64,000 nucleotides of DNA from Dorea sp. AM10-31. Lineage in GTDB: Bacteria; Bacillota; Clostridia; Lachnospirales; Lachnospiraceae. Positions 16,243 through 24,101 of the stretch are shown here, one piece after another. The translations under genes were made by a program, and so were the position numbers. Position 1 is the first letter of the stretch, and each line of letters starts with the position of its first letter. The notes beneath the pieces are model-generated. The model was not told the origin of the DNA and did no database searches. It was given only the letters and a program-made list of their open reading frames with translations. The stretch spans positions 1-64,000 of the forward strand of contig NZ_QTUV01000002.1 in NCBI RefSeq assembly GCF_003435815.1. The letters are read 5' to 3'.

Positions 16243-16938
16243 ATGAAAAGAGTATTATTAAAACTCAGCGGGGAAGCACTCGCAGGAGATAAAAAAACCG
16301 GATTTGATGAAGCTACATGTGTAGGCGTTGCAAAGCAGGTTAAGAAACTGGTAGACGATGGCATCCAGGTTGCAATCGTAACCGGAGGCGGTAATTTCTG
16401 GAGAGGAAGAACCAGTGAGACGATTGACCGTGTGAAAGCTGACCAGATCGGTATGCTTGCAACGGTTATGAACTGTATTTATGTATCTGATATTTTCCGT
16501 TATGTCGGAATGGAGACAGAGATTTTCACACCATTTGTATGTGGTGCATTTACATCACTATTTTCCAAAGATGCAGCAGTAGAAGCACTCAATGAAGGAA
16601 AGGTTGTATTCTTTGCAGGCGGTACAGGACATCCGTATTTCTCAACAGATACAGGAGCTGTTCTCCGTGCGATCGAGATCGAGGCAGATGCAATGCTTCT
16701 GGCAAAAGCAATTGATGGAATTTATGACAGCGATCCGAAGGTGAATCCGGATGCGAAGAAGTATGATGAGATTTCGATTCAGGAGATCATCGATAAGAAG
16801 CTGATGGCAGTTGACCTGACAGCATCTATCATGTGCCTGGAAAATAAGATGCCGATGCTAGTATTCGGACTGAATGAGGAGAACAGTATCGTTGAGACGA
16901 TGACAGGAACATTTACAGGTACAAAAGTAACTGTATAA
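16243..16938 (+). CDS. pyrH: UMP kinase
   Basis: Uridylate kinase, 231 aa, phosphorylates UMP to UDP with ATP in the cytoplasm. It belongs to the amino-acid-kinase family: KLSGEAL (7-13) and GGGNFWRGR (48-56) form the nucleotide and phosphate sites, and FFAGGTGHPYFSTDTGAVLR is the bacterial PyrH core. Length is close to the usual 235-245. It heads a co-directional block with frr, uppS, cdsA, dxr and rseP, the standard Firmicute order. AAGGAG precedes the start. Confidence 0.96.
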   Translation: MKRVLLKLSGEALAGDKKTGFDEATCVGVAKQVKKLVDDGIQVAIVTGGGNFWRGRTSETIDRVKADQIGMLATVMNCIYVSDIFRYVGMETEIFTPFVCGAFTSLFSKDAAVEALNEGKVVFFAGGTGHPYFSTDTGAVLRAIEIEADAMLLAKAIDGIYDSDPKVNPDAKKYDEISIQEIIDKKLMAVDLTASIMCLENKMPMLVFGLNEENSIVETMTGTFTGTKVTV

Positions 16939-16956
16939 TAATAGGAGGAAATATTT

Positions 16957-17508
16957 ATGAACGAGAAATTAAAAGCATATGAAGAGAAGATGACCAAGAC
17001 AATGGGTAATCTGGATGGAGAGCTCGGAGCAATCCGTGCAGGACGTGCCAATCCAAATGTTTTGAATAAAATCATGGTAGATTATTATGGAACACCGACA
17101 CCAATCCAGCAGGTTGCAAACGTATCTGTACCGGAGCCGCGTATGATCCAGATCCAGCCATGGGAGAAGTCGATGGTAAAAGTAATCGAAAAAGCGATCA
17201 TGACTTCTGATCTTGGAATCAATCCGACAAACGATGGAACATGTATCCGTCTGGTATTCCCGGAACTGACCGAGGAACGAAGAAAAGAACTGGTAAAGGA
17301 TGTTAAGAAAAAAGGAGAGGCAGCAAAGGTTGCAATCCGTAATATTCGTCGTGACGGAAATGATGCATTCAAGAAACTGAAAGGTTCTGATGTATCTGAA
17401 GATGAGATTAAGGATATGGAAGATGATCTTCAGAAACTGACAGACAAATATGTCAAAGAAGTTGACAAAGCAGTTGAAGCAAAATCAAAAGAAGTAATGA
17501 CGGTTTAA
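16957..17508 (+). CDS. frr: Ribosome recycling factor
   Basis: RRF, 183 aa, splits post-termination ribosomes together with EF-G. The N-terminal helix carries IRAGRANP (26-33) and the C terminus the conserved KKLKGSDVSEDEIKDMEDDL helix. Length is the usual 183-186. GGAGG lies just before the ATG, 18 bp after pyrH, so the two are transcribed together. Confidence 0.97.
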   Translation: MNEKLKAYEEKMTKTMGNLDGELGAIRAGRANPNVLNKIMVDYYGTPTPIQQVANVSVPEPRMIQIQPWEKSMVKVIEKAIMTSDLGINPTNDGTCIRLVFPELTEERRKELVKDVKKKGEAAKVAIRNIRRDGNDAFKKLKGSDVSEDEIKDMEDDLQKLTDKYVKEVDKAVEAKSKEVMTV

Positions 17509-17515
17509 TAAATGA

Positions 17516-17552
17516 GGGGACAGAAGCCAAAGAGATTTTGGTAACTGTCCCC
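17516..17552 (+). other. Intercistronic hairpin between frr and uppS
   Basis: GGGGACAG (17516-17523) pairs with CTGTCCCC (17545-17552), with CCAAA/TTTGG inside. There is no T tract, so it is an RNA-processing or stability element or a partial terminator rather than a full stop. Confidence 0.6.
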
Positions 17553-17574
17553 CATTCGTGGGAGGAGAAACCAG

Positions 17575-18297
17575 ATGAATGTACCGCAGCATATTGCGAT
17601 TATTTTGGATGGAAACGGACGTTGGGCGAAAGCAAAAGGAATGCCACGTAATTATGGGCATGTACAGGGAAGCAAGAATGTTGAGAAAATCTGTGAAGAA
17701 GCATGGAAAATGGGGATCAAATATCTGACTGTATATGCGTTTTCGACAGAGAACTGGAACCGTCCGGCAGATGAAGTGAACGCGTTGATGAAGCTGTTGC
17801 GCAGTTATATGAAGACCTGCCTGAAAACAGCAGCGAAAAATGATATGAAAGTCCGTGTAATCGGTGATAAGACCAGACTGGATGATGACATCCGAAATCG
17901 TATAGAGGAACTGGAAGAAGCTACAAAGGATAACGGTGGACTGAATTTCCAGATTGCATTGAATTACGGAAGCAGAGATGAGATTATGCGTGCAGTCCGC
18001 AGAATTTCCGCAGACTGTGCAGAAGGTAAATTAAAGCCGGGAGAGATTTCAGAAGAAGTTATTTCAGGCTATCTGGATACACATGGAATCCCGGATCCGG
18101 ATCTTCTGATCCGTACAAGTGGGGAACTCAGATTATCCAATTATCTGCTCTGGCAGCTTGCATATACGGAATTTTATTTTACAGATGTTCCGTGGCCGGA
18201 TTTTTCAAAAGCAGAACTGGAAAAGGCGATTGAGCAATATAATAGAAGAGACCGCCGCTACGGAGGCGTGAAGGAGGAACAGAAAAAAGATGTTTAA
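17575..18297 (+). CDS. uppS: Isoprenyl (undecaprenyl) diphosphate synthase
   Basis: A 240-aa cis-prenyltransferase that makes undecaprenyl diphosphate, the lipid carrier for peptidoglycan and wall polymers. Catalytic Asp12 is in ILDGNGRWAKAKG, and the C-terminal signature RTSGELRLSNYLLWQLAYTE binds the isopentenyl diphosphate. Length is normal. GGGAGGAG precedes the start. The gene overlaps cdsA by 8 nt. Confidence 0.96.
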   Translation: MNVPQHIAIILDGNGRWAKAKGMPRNYGHVQGSKNVEKICEEAWKMGIKYLTVYAFSTENWNRPADEVNALMKLLRSYMKTCLKTAAKNDMKVRVIGDKTRLDDDIRNRIEELEEATKDNGGLNFQIALNYGSRDEIMRAVRRISADCAEGKLKPGEISEEVISGYLDTHGIPDPDLLIRTSGELRLSNYLLWQLAYTEFYFTDVPWPDFSKAELEKAIEQYNRRDRRYGGVKEEQKKDV

Positions 18298-19096
18298 AAC
18301 AAGACTTTTAAGTGGAATTGTTCTGGTGATCATCCTGATCGCTACAGTTGGATGCGGAGGAGAAGTACTCTTTGGCGTACTTGGCGTAATCAGTCTGATC
18401 GGTATGACAGAATTGTATAAGGTAGTGGGTGTGCAGAAGAAACCAATTGCATTTGCCGGTTATCTGGTAGCAGTAGCTTATTATGCACTTCTGTATACGA
18501 ATCAGTTAAATCGTTTGCCGCTACTGATCATGGGATTTATGATCGTATTGATGGCAGTTTATGTATTTTCGTATCCTGCATTTGTAGCAGATCAGGTTGC
18601 AACAGTATTTTTTGGAGTATTTTATGTGGCAATGATGATGTCTTATGTATATCAGACAAGAATGTTAGAGGATGGTGGCATTGTAGTATGGCTCATTTTC
18701 CTGAGTTCCTGGGGATGTGATACCTGTGCGTATTGCGTCGGCATGCTGATCGGTAAACATAAGATGGCGCCGAAGTTAAGCCCGAAGAAGTCGGTAGAAG
18801 GTGGAATCGGAGGAATTGTAGGTGCAGCGTTGCTTGGCGCGATATTTGCAGCTGCAATGAATCATTTTGCCGGAGCACAGGCAAATGTGTTGCATTATGC
18901 AATCATCTGCGGAGCCGGAGGAGCGATTTCCCAGATTGGAGATCTGGCAGCTTCTGCCATTAAGAGAAATCATGATATTAAAGATTATGGTACGCTGATT
19001 CCGGGACACGGCGGTATTCTGGATCGTTTTGACAGTGTTCTTTTTACAGCACCGGTCATTTATTTCCTGACAACATTTCTCGCCGGCAATCTGTAA
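18290..19096 (+). CDS. cdsA: Phosphatidate cytidylyltransferase
   Basis: A 268-aa integral membrane enzyme that makes CDP-diacylglycerol from phosphatidate and CTP for phospholipid synthesis. About eight hydrophobic segments are visible. The CdsA signature near the C terminus is complete (SAIKRNHDIKDYGTLIPGHG, then GILDRFDS). The start lies inside uppS with AAGGAGG upstream, giving translational coupling. Confidence 0.96.
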   Translation: MFKTRLLSGIVLVIILIATVGCGGEVLFGVLGVISLIGMTELYKVVGVQKKPIAFAGYLVAVAYYALLYTNQLNRLPLLIMGFMIVLMAVYVFSYPAFVADQVATVFFGVFYVAMMMSYVYQTRMLEDGGIVVWLIFLSSWGCDTCAYCVGMLIGKHKMAPKLSPKKSVEGGIGGIVGAALLGAIFAAAMNHFAGAQANVLHYAIICGAGGAISQIGDLAASAIKRNHDIKDYGTLIPGHGGILDRFDSVLFTAPVIYFLTTFLAGNL

Positions 19097-19134
19097 AATA
19101 AAACAGTGGTTATAGGATTAAAGAGAGGGATTTT

Positions 19135-20277
19135 ATGAAGAAAATAGCAATTCTTGGTTCCACCGGATCGATTGGAACACAGACACTCGAAGTAGTCAGA
19201 GAAAATAAAGATATTGAAGTGCTTGGGCTTGCAGCCGGTAAGAATATCGAACTGCTGGAACAACAGATCCGGGAGTTTCATCCGGTGTGTGTTGCTGTAT
19301 GGAGCGAAGGCAAAGCAGAAGAGTTAAAAGTAAAAATTGCAGATACAGATACAAGAGTTGTAACAGGAATGGAGGGGCTTATTGAGATCGCAACGCTTGA
19401 AAAGGCAGAGATTCTTGTGACGGCAATTGTAGGAATGATCGGACTGCGTCCGACGATCGCAGCGATACAGGCAGGAAAAGACATTGCGCTTGCCAACAAA
19501 GAGACGATGGTAACAGCCGGACATCTGATCATGCCGATGGCAAAGGAATATAATGTCCGTATTTTACCGGTAGACAGTGAACACAGTGCTATTTTCCAGT
19601 CTCTTCAGGGAAATAAAGGCAATCCGATCCACAAGATACTTCTGACGGCATCCGGCGGTCCATTCCGCGGAAAAAAAGAAGAAGATCTTCTGAATATCCG
19701 TGTGGAAGATGCATTGAAACATCCAAATTGGTCGATGGGACAGAAAATTACCATTGATTCTTCTACAATGGTAAACAAAGGACTGGAAGTGATTGAGGCG
19801 AAATGGCTGTTTGATGTAAATGTGGATCAGATCCAGGTTGTTGTACAGCCACAGAGTGTCATCCATTCCATGGTTGAATATGAAGACGGAGCCGTAATGG
19901 CGCAGCTTGGGACACCGGATATGAAACTGCCGATTCAGTATGCGCTTTATTATCCAGAGCGTAGATATCTGCCGGGTGACAGACTGGATTTCTGGGAAAT
20001 GGGAAAACTGGATTTTGAAAAGCCGGATATGGAGACGTTTTATGGTCTAAAACTCGCATATAAGGCAGGAAGAGAAGGCGGAAGTCTTCCGACCGTGCTC
20101 AATGCGGCAAATGAGCTGGCGGTAAGCAAGTTCCTGAAACGTGAAGTCAAATATCTGGAAATTATGGAAATCATCGAAGACTGTATGAATGCACATAAGA
20201 ATATAGCGAATCCGTCACTGGAACAGATTCTCCAGACCGAAGCAGAGACGTATGAACGAATCGAAAGCAGGAGGTAA
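19135..20277 (+). CDS. dxr: 1-deoxy-D-xylulose 5-phosphate reductoisomerase
   Basis: A 380-aa enzyme of the MEP isoprenoid pathway, making 2-C-methyl-D-erythritol 4-phosphate with NADPH. It shows the dinucleotide-binding GSTGSIGTQTL (8-18), LANKETMV, the metal/substrate motif PVDSEHSAIFQSL and TASGGPFRGK. Length is normal. It sits between cdsA and rseP as in most Firmicutes and feeds uppS in the same operon with precursor. AGAGAGGG lies before the start. Confidence 0.97.
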   Translation: MKKIAILGSTGSIGTQTLEVVRENKDIEVLGLAAGKNIELLEQQIREFHPVCVAVWSEGKAEELKVKIADTDTRVVTGMEGLIEIATLEKAEILVTAIVGMIGLRPTIAAIQAGKDIALANKETMVTAGHLIMPMAKEYNVRILPVDSEHSAIFQSLQGNKGNPIHKILLTASGGPFRGKKEEDLLNIRVEDALKHPNWSMGQKITIDSSTMVNKGLEVIEAKWLFDVNVDQIQVVVQPQSVIHSMVEYEDGAVMAQLGTPDMKLPIQYALYYPERRYLPGDRLDFWEMGKLDFEKPDMETFYGLKLAYKAGREGGSLPTVLNAANELAVSKFLKREVKYLEIMEIIEDCMNAHKNIANPSLEQILQTEAETYERIESRR

Positions 20278-20285
20278 TAATTAGA

Positions 20286-21329
20286 TTGAGTAATATAGTA
20301 GGTATTATATTTGCAATACTGGTCTTCAGTTTTATTGTAATTTTTCATGAACTGGGACATTTCACACTGGCAAAAAAAAATGGAATTGATGTGGAAGAGT
20401 TTGCAATCGGAATGGGACCGAATCTTGTTTCAAAAGAGTATAAGGGAACAAGATATTGTCTGAAACTTTTTCCAATTGGCGGCTTGTGCATGATGGGAGA
20501 AGATGACGAAGCGTCAGATGCACCGGGAAACTTTAATAATAAATCTGTGTGGGCGAGAATTTCTGTTATTGCAGCAGGACCGGTTTTTAATTTTATTCTT
20601 GCATTTATCGCATCAATAGTATTGATTATGATGGTAGGATATGACGCTCCGGTAGCGGCTTCTGTGGAACAGGGGTATCCAGCTGCTGCGGCAGGCATTC
20701 GGGCAGGAGATAAGATTGTAAAAATCGGAGATAAAAAGATTCACATTTTTCGTGAAGTTACTTCTTACAATCAGTTTCATCAGGGAGAGGCTGCCAAAGT
20801 TACCTATGAGCGAAATGGGAAAACCTATACTGTAAAGCTGACTCCGAAGATGGATAAGAAGCTGGGATATTATCGTTATGGAATCACTGGGGCCGGTAAT
20901 ACAAAAGCTTCTTTTGCAGAGAGTCTCCAGTATGGTGTTTATGAAGTGAAATATTGGATCTGTTCGACGGTAGACAGCCTGAAAATGTTAGTTATGAGAA
21001 AGATAGGAATGGATCAGTTATCCGGACCGGTCGGAATTGTAAATGTTGTAGCAGATGCATACCAACAGACGAAGAGCTATGGAGCGATTGTTGTAATTGA
21101 ACAGTTTCTCTATATCGGAATTTTATTATCGGCAAACCTGGGAGTTATGAATTTGCTGCCACTTCCGGCACTGGACGGAGGAAGACTGGTGTTTCTCTTT
21201 GTAGAAGCAATCCGGAGAAAGAGGATTCCACCGGAGAAAGAAGGCTATGTGCATGGACTGGGATTCGTGCTTTTGATGCTTTTGATGGTGTTTGTATTGT
21301 TTAATGATGTAAAGAGAATATTCTTCTAG
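20286..21329 (+). CDS. rseP: RIP site-2 zinc metalloprotease
   Basis: A 347-aa membrane-embedded protease (RseP/RasP) that cleaves anti-sigma factors and signal-peptide remnants within the membrane. Zinc-site His21-Glu22 and His25 (FHELGHF) lie in the first membrane helix. A PDZ domain spans about 115-185, and NLLPLPALDGGRLVF carries the third ligand motif. The start is TTG at 20286, with GGAGG about 11 nt upstream; no nearby ATG fits the family N terminus. ispG, which often follows, is absent here. Confidence 0.93.
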   Translation: MSNIVGIIFAILVFSFIVIFHELGHFTLAKKNGIDVEEFAIGMGPNLVSKEYKGTRYCLKLFPIGGLCMMGEDDEASDAPGNFNNKSVWARISVIAAGPVFNFILAFIASIVLIMMVGYDAPVAASVEQGYPAAAAGIRAGDKIVKIGDKKIHIFREVTSYNQFHQGEAAKVTYERNGKTYTVKLTPKMDKKLGYYRYGITGAGNTKASFAESLQYGVYEVKYWICSTVDSLKMLVMRKIGMDQLSGPVGIVNVVADAYQQTKSYGAIVVIEQFLYIGILLSANLGVMNLLPLPALDGGRLVFLFVEAIRRKRIPPEKEGYVHGLGFVLLMLLMVFVLFNDVKRIFF

Positions 21330-21394
21330 GATTATACGGTATTAGCAGAACGTCACAGACGGAAGGTAGTGCTTATTATCCCGGATGATAAAAG

Positions 21395-21452
21395 AAAGCT
21401 GTCCGGAACAATATCATGAAGTGAAAATGATATTGCTCCCGGACAGCTTTTT
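21395..21452. terminator. Bidirectional terminator between convergent genes
   Basis: AAAGCTGTCCGG (21395-21406) pairs with CCGGACAGCTTT (21439-21450), with CAATATCAT/ATGATATTG extending the stem. There are A and T tracts on both sides. It serves rseP and the minus-strand gene. Confidence 0.9.
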
Positions 21453-21462
21453 GAAAATATAA

Positions 21463-22734
21463 TTATGTTAATTCAGCAATTCTGGAGACTCCGACATAGA
21501 TTTCAGAAATTTTATACCATGTTTTATAATCTACAACTCCGGTTTGGGGTAAATTAAAAATGGACTGGAATTTCCGAACTGAGTTTTCCGTAGCTGTGCC
21601 GTAAATTCCATCGGCATCTACTTTCGGAAGCGCAGGATAGGCACCGGCAATCACATTGAGTTGTTCCTGCATCTGACGTACTTTGTCACCGGAAGAACCA
21701 ACACTAAGATCGTACCCCGGCCATGATGCCGGAACACCGGAAATTGCTTCAGCAGTATTGATATACATGTCATCTCCATAATAATAGCGGAGAATTTCGA
21801 TTGGTGTGTAACCCTGATCTCCAAGTGATTTAGATCCCCACTGTGTCATCCAATTCGGGCACTGTACCTGACGCCCATCACAGTATTGCGTGAGGATCGG
21901 CTGTTTGACATTTGGTCTGGAGAGGTAGTCGGCAAACAGCTCATCGACTACGACAGAGATGGAATCGAAAATATTCCGGTTCGGAATCCATTTGTGATCG
22001 AAAGCCGTAGAGGAAGTAATCGTAAAGTCATAGCCCTGATTGCGGTACCACTCTGTGTAGACACGGTTCAGGGTAAAAGACATGATGGCAAGCACATTTG
22101 CACGGATCGTGGCGGCAGGCCAGGTCGCATAGATTTCACTGGAAGCAACATTTTTGATGTAATCTTTATATTTTACATAGTAGTTTTTAGCGGTGGAATC
22201 TCTCGGACTTCCATCATGGACAACGATATATTCAGGAACAACAACCCGGCTTAAAACAATTTCCCCGGATTCCTGAACAGGTTTTATTTCTTCTTCCGGA
22301 ATTTTTGCCGGATACTCTCCATATAGAGTATGAGCAGGAATAACATAGACGGAATCATTGTTTTCAGCGCCAAGGGGTGCAAGCGCAAGATTTTGCAGAG
22401 AGAGCGTCGATGCAAGAACTTCTGCACCGGCAACACTGATTGGTGCATATCCTTCGGCTTCTATGCGGAGTGTGTATTCAGAGTAAGGCTGTTCGTCAAA
22501 GGCGGGATCAAGACTGTATTCCAGGGGCGGTGCATCTAATGTAAGAGATTCTGTTTGACCGGAAGAATCAGTCATCAGTTCTTCCAGAGTACTGTCTGGT
22601 ATACCGGTGTAAGAGATGGATACTTTAGCATTTGCAACCGGGGCGGCAGTGAGAGAGGAAGTAAGGCTGACTTTCAGACTGCCTTTTGCAGAATTGTCCG
22701 GCAAAGACGTATTTATACGGTCGTTTTCTGGCAT
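21463..22734 (-). CDS. Peptidoglycan-binding protein with SpoIID-like region
   Basis: A 423-aa protein. The N-terminal ~130 residues contain a carboxypeptidase-regulatory-like beta domain (SLKVSLTSSLTAAPVANAKV). A central region (about 155-330) resembles SpoIID/LytB-type cell-wall proteins (VVPEYIVVHDG ... ATIRANVLAIMSFTLNRVYT, YCDGRQVQCPNWMTQWG). A C-terminal PG_binding_1 repeat covers about 338-410 (GDKVRQMQEQLNVI, DADGIYGTATENSVRKFQ). No signal peptide is seen. The start is ATG at 22734, with GAGG upstream; the longer TTG start at 22749 has no site. A spore or cell-wall role is likely, but the enzyme activity is unproven. Confidence 0.75.
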   Translation of the reverse strand: MPENDRINTSLPDNSAKGSLKVSLTSSLTAAPVANAKVSISYTGIPDSTLEELMTDSSGQTESLTLDAPPLEYSLDPAFDEQPYSEYTLRIEAEGYAPISVAGAEVLASTLSLQNLALAPLGAENNDSVYVIPAHTLYGEYPAKIPEEEIKPVQESGEIVLSRVVVPEYIVVHDGSPRDSTAKNYYVKYKDYIKNVASSEIYATWPAATIRANVLAIMSFTLNRVYTEWYRNQGYDFTITSSTAFDHKWIPNRNIFDSISVVVDELFADYLSRPNVKQPILTQYCDGRQVQCPNWMTQWGSKSLGDQGYTPIEILRYYYGDDMYINTAEAISGVPASWPGYDLSVGSSGDKVRQMQEQLNVIAGAYPALPKVDADGIYGTATENSVRKFQSIFNLPQTGVVDYKTWYKISEIYVGVSRIAELT

Positions 22735-22815
22735 GGGATCATACCTCAAAATACTTTGTCATGTATAATGTATGCAGATAAGAAAAAGAATATGAATATT
22801 TTTACGGGAATGAGG

Positions 22816-22844
22816 TTGAAATTAAAAAAAATATGTAGTATAAT
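22816..22844 (+). promoter_or_regulatory. carAB promoter
   Basis: TTGAAA (22816-22821), a 17-bp spacer and TATAAT (22839-22844) form a near-consensus sigma-A promoter. The implied leader is about 180 nt. Confidence 0.8.
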
Positions 22845-22859
22845 TTTTACAATTTGTGG

Positions 22860-22924
22860 AGACGAAGGCGTCTGAACAAGTGTCATAACAGAGCAGTTGT
22901 GCATACGCAGACTGCTTTTTTTAT
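22860..22924 (+). promoter_or_regulatory. Candidate transcription attenuator in carAB leader
   Basis: A first hairpin AGACG-aagg-CGTCT (22860-22873) is followed by an intrinsic-terminator-like stem: AGCAGT-TGTG-cata-CGCA-g-ACTGCT (22892-22916) and seven Ts. A competing pairing GC-GTCTG (22868-22874) with CAGAC-t-GC (22908-22915) would break both, the geometry expected of an attenuator. No PyrR-box consensus was recognised, so the effector is unknown. Confidence 0.5.
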
Positions 22925-23030
22925 GGAGGCGACAAGCCGGGGAATGCGTTTGCTTAAAACTCTGGCGGAAAAAGATACCTTGGAAACCCACGGATACAAT
23001 AGGATAATCAGGAAGGGAATAGGTGGATAT

Positions 23031-24101
23031 ATGAAAGCATTTCTTATATTAGAAGACGGAACCGTCTTTACCGGAACCAGCATAGGCTCTAAAAAAGATA
23101 TGATCAGCGAGATTGTGTTTAATACTTCAATGACAGGATATTTGGAAGTATTAACTGACCCTTCTTATGCGGGACAGGCAGTCGTTATGACATACCCATT
23201 GATCGGCAACTATGGAATTACACCGGATATGGAATCGAAGAAAGCCTGGCCAAAAGGTTATATCGTCAGAGAACTTTCCAGAGTACCGAGCAATTTCAGA
23301 TGTGAAGGAACAATTCAGGATTTTCTTGAAAAGCAGGACATTCCGGGAATTGCAGGAATTGACACGCGTGCGCTGACGAAGATTCTTCGTGAGAAAGGTA
23401 CGATGAACGGTATGATCACAACGAATGAGAATTACGATCTGGATGAGATCCTTCCGAAGTTAAAAGAATATGTAGTCGGAGACGTTGTATCAGAAGTAAC
23501 CTGTGATAAATCTTATATCTTGGAAGGTGATGGACCAAAAGTTGCATTGATGGATTTTGGTGCCAAGAATAACATTGCCCGTTCTTTAAATAAGCGTGGA
23601 TGTGAAGTGACCATTTATCCGGCACATACATCTGCACAAGAAATCATTGATTCTAAACCGGATGGTATCATGCTCTCAAATGGACCTGGAGATCCGGAAA
23701 CCTGTGTTTCTATTATTAAAGAAGTGAAGAAGTTATATGACAGTGATATCCCGATCTTTGCAATCTGTCTGGGACATCAGCTTATGGCACTCGCAAATGG
23801 TGGAAAGACATATAAGTTAAAATATGGACACAGAGGTGGGAATCACCCGGTAAAAGATTTAAGTAATAACCGTGTGTACATTTCTTCTCAGAACCATGGA
23901 TATGCAGTAGATGCTTCTACATTGGATTCATCAATCGCAACAGAAGCATTTGTAAATGTCAATGACGGAACCAATGAAGGTCTGTCTTATGTCGGAAAGA
24001 ATATCTTTACCGTACAGTTTCATCCGGAAGCTTGCCCGGGACCACAGGACTCAGGATATTTATTTGACAGATTCATGGATATGATGAAGGAGGTACAGTA
24101 A
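23031..24101 (+). CDS. carA: Carbamoyl-phosphate synthase small subunit
   Basis: A 356-aa glutaminase subunit; it releases ammonia from glutamine for carbamoyl phosphate made by CarB, for pyrimidine and arginine synthesis. The N-terminal CPSase domain starts KAFLILEDGTVFTG. The class-I glutamine amidotransferase domain has nucleophile Cys246 in AICLGHQL and the HPEA catalytic His/Glu near the C terminus (QFHPEACPGP). The start at 23031 matches the family N terminus; the longer frame upstream is leader RNA. Its TAA overlaps the carB ATG by one base. Confidence 0.96.
   Translation: MKAFLILEDGTVFTGTSIGSKKDMISEIVFNTSMTGYLEVLTDPSYAGQAVVMTYPLIGNYGITPDMESKKAWPKGYIVRELSRVPSNFRCEGTIQDFLEKQDIPGIAGIDTRALTKILREKGTMNGMITTNENYDLDEILPKLKEYVVGDVVSEVTCDKSYILEGDGPKVALMDFGAKNNIARSLNKRGCEVTIYPAHTSAQEIIDSKPDGIMLSNGPGDPETCVSIIKEVKKLYDSDIPIFAICLGHQLMALANGGKTYKLKYGHRGGNHPVKDLSNNRVYISSQNHGYAVDASTLDSSIATEAFVNVNDGTNEGLSYVGKNIFTVQFHPEACPGPQDSGYLFDRFMDMMKEVQ

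Noticed and set aside
21886..22254. 122-codon plus-strand frame inside the peptidoglycan-binding gene
   Set aside because: It is antisense to a well-supported gene and has no domain resemblance or ribosome site; shadow frame.
22816..23030. PyrR-type anti-antiterminator in the carAB leader
   Set aside because: The PyrR-binding consensus could not be found; only a generic attenuator is supported.
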